Assembly (NCBI GenBank): GCA_022013235.1
Contig: JAKLQR010000132.1
Span: 1-6,739, forward strand
DNA length: 6,739 bases
Source: Thermodesulfovibrionales bacterium
GTDB taxonomy: Bacteria > Nitrospirota > Thermodesulfovibrionia > Thermodesulfovibrionales > SM23-35
Direction: 5' to 3'
Part shown: positions 5,386 to 6,739 of the stretch, one piece after another
Layout: every line of letters begins with the position of its first letter
Numbering within the stretch: the first letter of the stretch is position 1
The notes under the pieces: model-generated
The model's database searches: none
What the model was told of the DNA's origin: nothing
What the model saw: only the letters and a program-made list of their open reading frames with translations
Made by a program: the position numbers and the translations under genes

Positions 5386-5841
5386 ATGAAAAAGATGACG
5401 GTTCTTTTGACTCTGTTCGTTGCCCTTGTCTTTGTGGGCAGCGCATTTGGAGTCATGCCGGGCAAGACAATTGAATATGCGGGAGGCGATGCAGGGAAGG
5501 TCGTTTTTAACGGAGATACCCATGGCCCGCAACAGGGCATGAAATGTGCCGATTGCCATCCCAAGCCTTTCGGTATGAAAAAAGGCGCCTTTAAAATGTC
5601 ACGGGAAGACCATGGCAAGCCTGATTACTGCGGCAAGTGTCATGACGGCCAGAAAGCATTCTCGCAGTCAACGGAAGCAGACTGTGGAAAATGCCATATA
5701 AAGGCTGAAGAAAAGAAAGCAGATGAGATGAAACCTGAAACTGCGAAACCCGAAGAAGTCAAACCCGAAGAAGTCAAACCTGAAGAAATCAAGCCAGAGG
5801 AAATCAAGCCAGAGGAAGCAGCGTCTGAAGAGAAGAAATAG
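5386..5841 (+). CDS. Exported c7-type triheme cytochrome c with KPEE-repeat tail
   Basis: This 151-residue protein starts with a signal peptide (MKKMTVLLTLFVALVFVGSA, cleavage about residue 20-22), so it acts in the periplasm or outside. Three CxxCH haem-attachment motifs follow: CADCH (54-58), CGKCH (82-86) and CGKCH (100-104). The order, with AGKVVFNGDTH before the first motif and CHPKPFGMKKGAFKM after it, fits the c(7)-type triheme domain family of small electron carriers. Such proteins normally shuttle electrons between inner-membrane dehydrogenases and terminal reductases; the specific partner is unknown. Only two non-motif histidines are present (His46, His76), one fewer than needed for three bis-histidine haems. 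Residues 105-151 form a charged, low-complexity tail with six KPEEx-type repeats, probably extended and unstructured. It is monocistronic, with its own ribosome binding site and terminator. Substrate and physiological role cannot be read from sequence. Confidence 0.93.
   Translation: MKKMTVLLTLFVALVFVGSAFGVMPGKTIEYAGGDAGKVVFNGDTHGPQQGMKCADCHPKPFGMKKGAFKMSREDHGKPDYCGKCHDGQKAFSQSTEADCGKCHIKAEEKKADEMKPETAKPEEVKPEEVKPEEIKPEEIKPEEAASEEKK
5731..5820 (+). repeat. Six 15-bp tandem units encoding KPEE[V/I/A]
   Basis: Residues 116-145 of the cytochrome read KPETA, KPEEV, KPEEV, KPEEI, KPEEI, KPEEA. The last units are nearly identical at DNA level, for example GAAATCAAGCCAGAG repeated, while earlier ones use AAACCC or AAACCT for Lys-Pro. 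This suggests recent slippage-type expansion at the 3' side. Unit number may vary between strains. Confidence 0.9.
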
Positions 5842-5853
5842 CGTTTAAAAAAT

Positions 5854-5889
5854 AAAAGGGGTGCGGATGAACAACTCTGCACCCCTTTT
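5854..5889. terminator. Bidirectional intrinsic terminator between the cytochrome gene and ilvE
   Basis: AAAAGGGGTGC (5854-5864) pairs perfectly with GCACCCCTTTT (5879-5889), and three more pairs (one G-U) can form inside, leaving an 8-base loop. On the plus strand the stem ends in TTTTT (5886-5890); on the minus strand it is followed by TTTTATTTTTTAAA. It starts 12 bp after the cytochrome stop and 10 bp after the ilvE stop, so it serves both convergent genes. Confidence 0.93.
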
Positions 5890-5899
5890 TAGTGTTCGT

Positions 5900-6739
5900 C
5901 TATTTTACTAATGTCAACCAGGATTTATACTTCTTGTTCCTGCCCGTGACAATATCAAAGAATATTGTTTGGAGTTTCCTGGTTACTTTGCCGGGTTTCC
6001 CCTGCCCGATAACTCTTCCGTCGAGTTCTCGTATGGGAGTGACTTCTGCGGCAGTCCCGGTGAAGAATGCCTCATCAGCAATATACAGTTCGTCACGGGT
6101 AAACCTTTCTTCCCTGACATCTATTCCTTCATCCTTCGCAATCTCCATAATGCTGTCTCTCGTGATACCTTCGAGTATCGAGGTAAGCGGGGTGGTCTTT
6201 AATACACCATTCCGTACGATAAAGACATTTTCGCCACTCCCTTCAGAAACATACCCTTCGGTATCGAGCAGGAGCGCTTCGTCATACCCGCATGATATAG
6301 CCTCTTTTTTGGCAAGCTGCGAATTCACATAGTAACCGCAGACCTTGCCCCGTGTCATGTTTGCATTGACATGATTTCTGATAAACGATGAGGTCTTCAC
6401 CTTGATGCCGTTTTTCAGTCCTTCATCGCCGAGATATGCACCCCATGACCAGACGGCAATAGAGACGCTTACCGGGTTGCCCTTTGGATACAACCCCATT
6501 GCCCCAGACCCAATATAAACGAGAGGCCTGATATAACATTCCTTCATCCGGTTTGCCCGTACGGTTTTTATGATCGCCTCACGAATCTCACTCTGTGTAT
6601 AGGGGATGTCCATGAGAAAGATGCGGGCAGAATTGAAGAGCCGCGCTACATGTTCATCGAGCCGGTATATTGCGGGGCCCTGCCGGGTCTGGTAACAGCG
6701 GATCCCCTCGAACATACCAAGCCCGTAATGAAGGGTATG
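5900..6739 (-). CDS. ilvE: Branched-chain amino acid aminotransferase (partial, N-terminus beyond window)
   Basis: This is a fold-type IV PLP enzyme that transfers the amino group between glutamate and the keto acids of leucine, isoleucine and valine in the cytoplasm. The frame runs open to the right edge. The visible part starts HTLHYGLGMFEGIRCY, the conserved N-terminal motif, so only about 30 residues are missing and an ATG at 6713-6715 is internal, not the start. Counting from that Met, the PLP-binding lysine is Lys124 in TRGKVCGYY (codon 6344-6346). It is followed by YVSEGSGENVF (155-165), whose glutamate contacts the cofactor, and TGTAAEVTPI (219-228), the BCAT phosphate-binding signature. 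VWSWGAYLG (88-96) also favours BCAT over D-amino acid aminotransferase or 4-amino-4-deoxychorismate lyase, which share the fold. It ends in TAG at 5900-5902, facing the cytochrome gene across a shared terminator. Confidence 0.94.
   Translation of the reverse strand, partial: HTLHYGLGMFEGIRCYQTRQGPAIYRLDEHVARLFNSARIFLMDIPYTQSEIREAIIKTVRANRMKECYIRPLVYIGSGAMGLYPKGNPVSVSIAVWSWGAYLGDEGLKNGIKVKTSSFIRNHVNANMTRGKVCGYYVNSQLAKKEAISCGYDEALLLDTEGYVSEGSGENVFIVRNGVLKTTPLTSILEGITRDSIMEIAKDEGIDVREERFTRDELYIADEAFFTGTAAEVTPIRELDGRVIGQGKPGKVTRKLQTIFFDIVTGRNKKYKSWLTLVK

Noticed and set aside
5338..5386. Two tiny upstream frames before the cytochrome: ATG 5338 to TGA 5377-5379, and ATG 5354 to TAA 5384-5386 (TAATG overlap with the start)
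   Set aside because: Neither has a ribosome binding site, and both run through the strong site of the cytochrome gene, so they look coincidental.
5640..5882. Minus-strand frame rich in SSGL repeats opposite the cytochrome tail
   Set aside because: It is the complement of the KPEE repeats and runs over the shared terminator, so the repetition is a by-product.

Overview
This window looks like ordinary bacterial chromosome with a worn mobile-element edge on the left. It contains five recognisable genes, one small unknown gene, a tRNA and several short regulatory or repeat elements. The organism is probably a Gram-negative, cytochrome-using anaerobe or facultative anaerobe. A small exported triheme c7-type cytochrome points to groups such as Nitrospirota or Desulfobacterota. 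This is inference from protein style; nothing in the window fixes the phylum.

Layout. Positions 1-96 hold nothing I can identify. Positions 97-276 are the C-terminal stub of a tyrosine recombinase (integrase), followed by tRNA-Leu(UAA) at 310-396. On the minus strand, reading right to left, come galU (5137-4256), lon (4240-1823), a double hairpin with repeats, thiL (1624-599) and a 65-residue two-helix membrane protein (602-405). The galU-lon gap is 15 bp with the lon ribosome binding site inside it. thiL and the small gene overlap by 4 bp. On the plus strand, 5386-5841 encodes an exported triheme cytochrome with a charged repetitive tail. It converges on ilvE (minus strand, 5900 to beyond the right edge), and a strong bidirectional terminator lies between them.

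The proteins cover thiamine diphosphate synthesis (ThiL), protein quality control (Lon), UDP-glucose supply for envelope sugars (GalU), periplasmic electron transfer (cytochrome) and branched-chain amino acid metabolism (IlvE). I see no shared pathway; the arrangement reads as housekeeping genes next to each other.

I found no convincing new defence, mobile or biosynthetic system. The most interesting signal is a G/C-rich palindromic repeat present as an inverted pair just upstream of thiL and again inside thiL. There it is read in frame as an extra segment of about 19 residues (SPPHPSLVKGG...). This resembles the Rickettsia palindromic elements that insert in frame into protein genes. Other points worth checking are a possible leaderless galU promoter with an inverted repeat in its spacer, and a triheme cytochrome with only five histidines.
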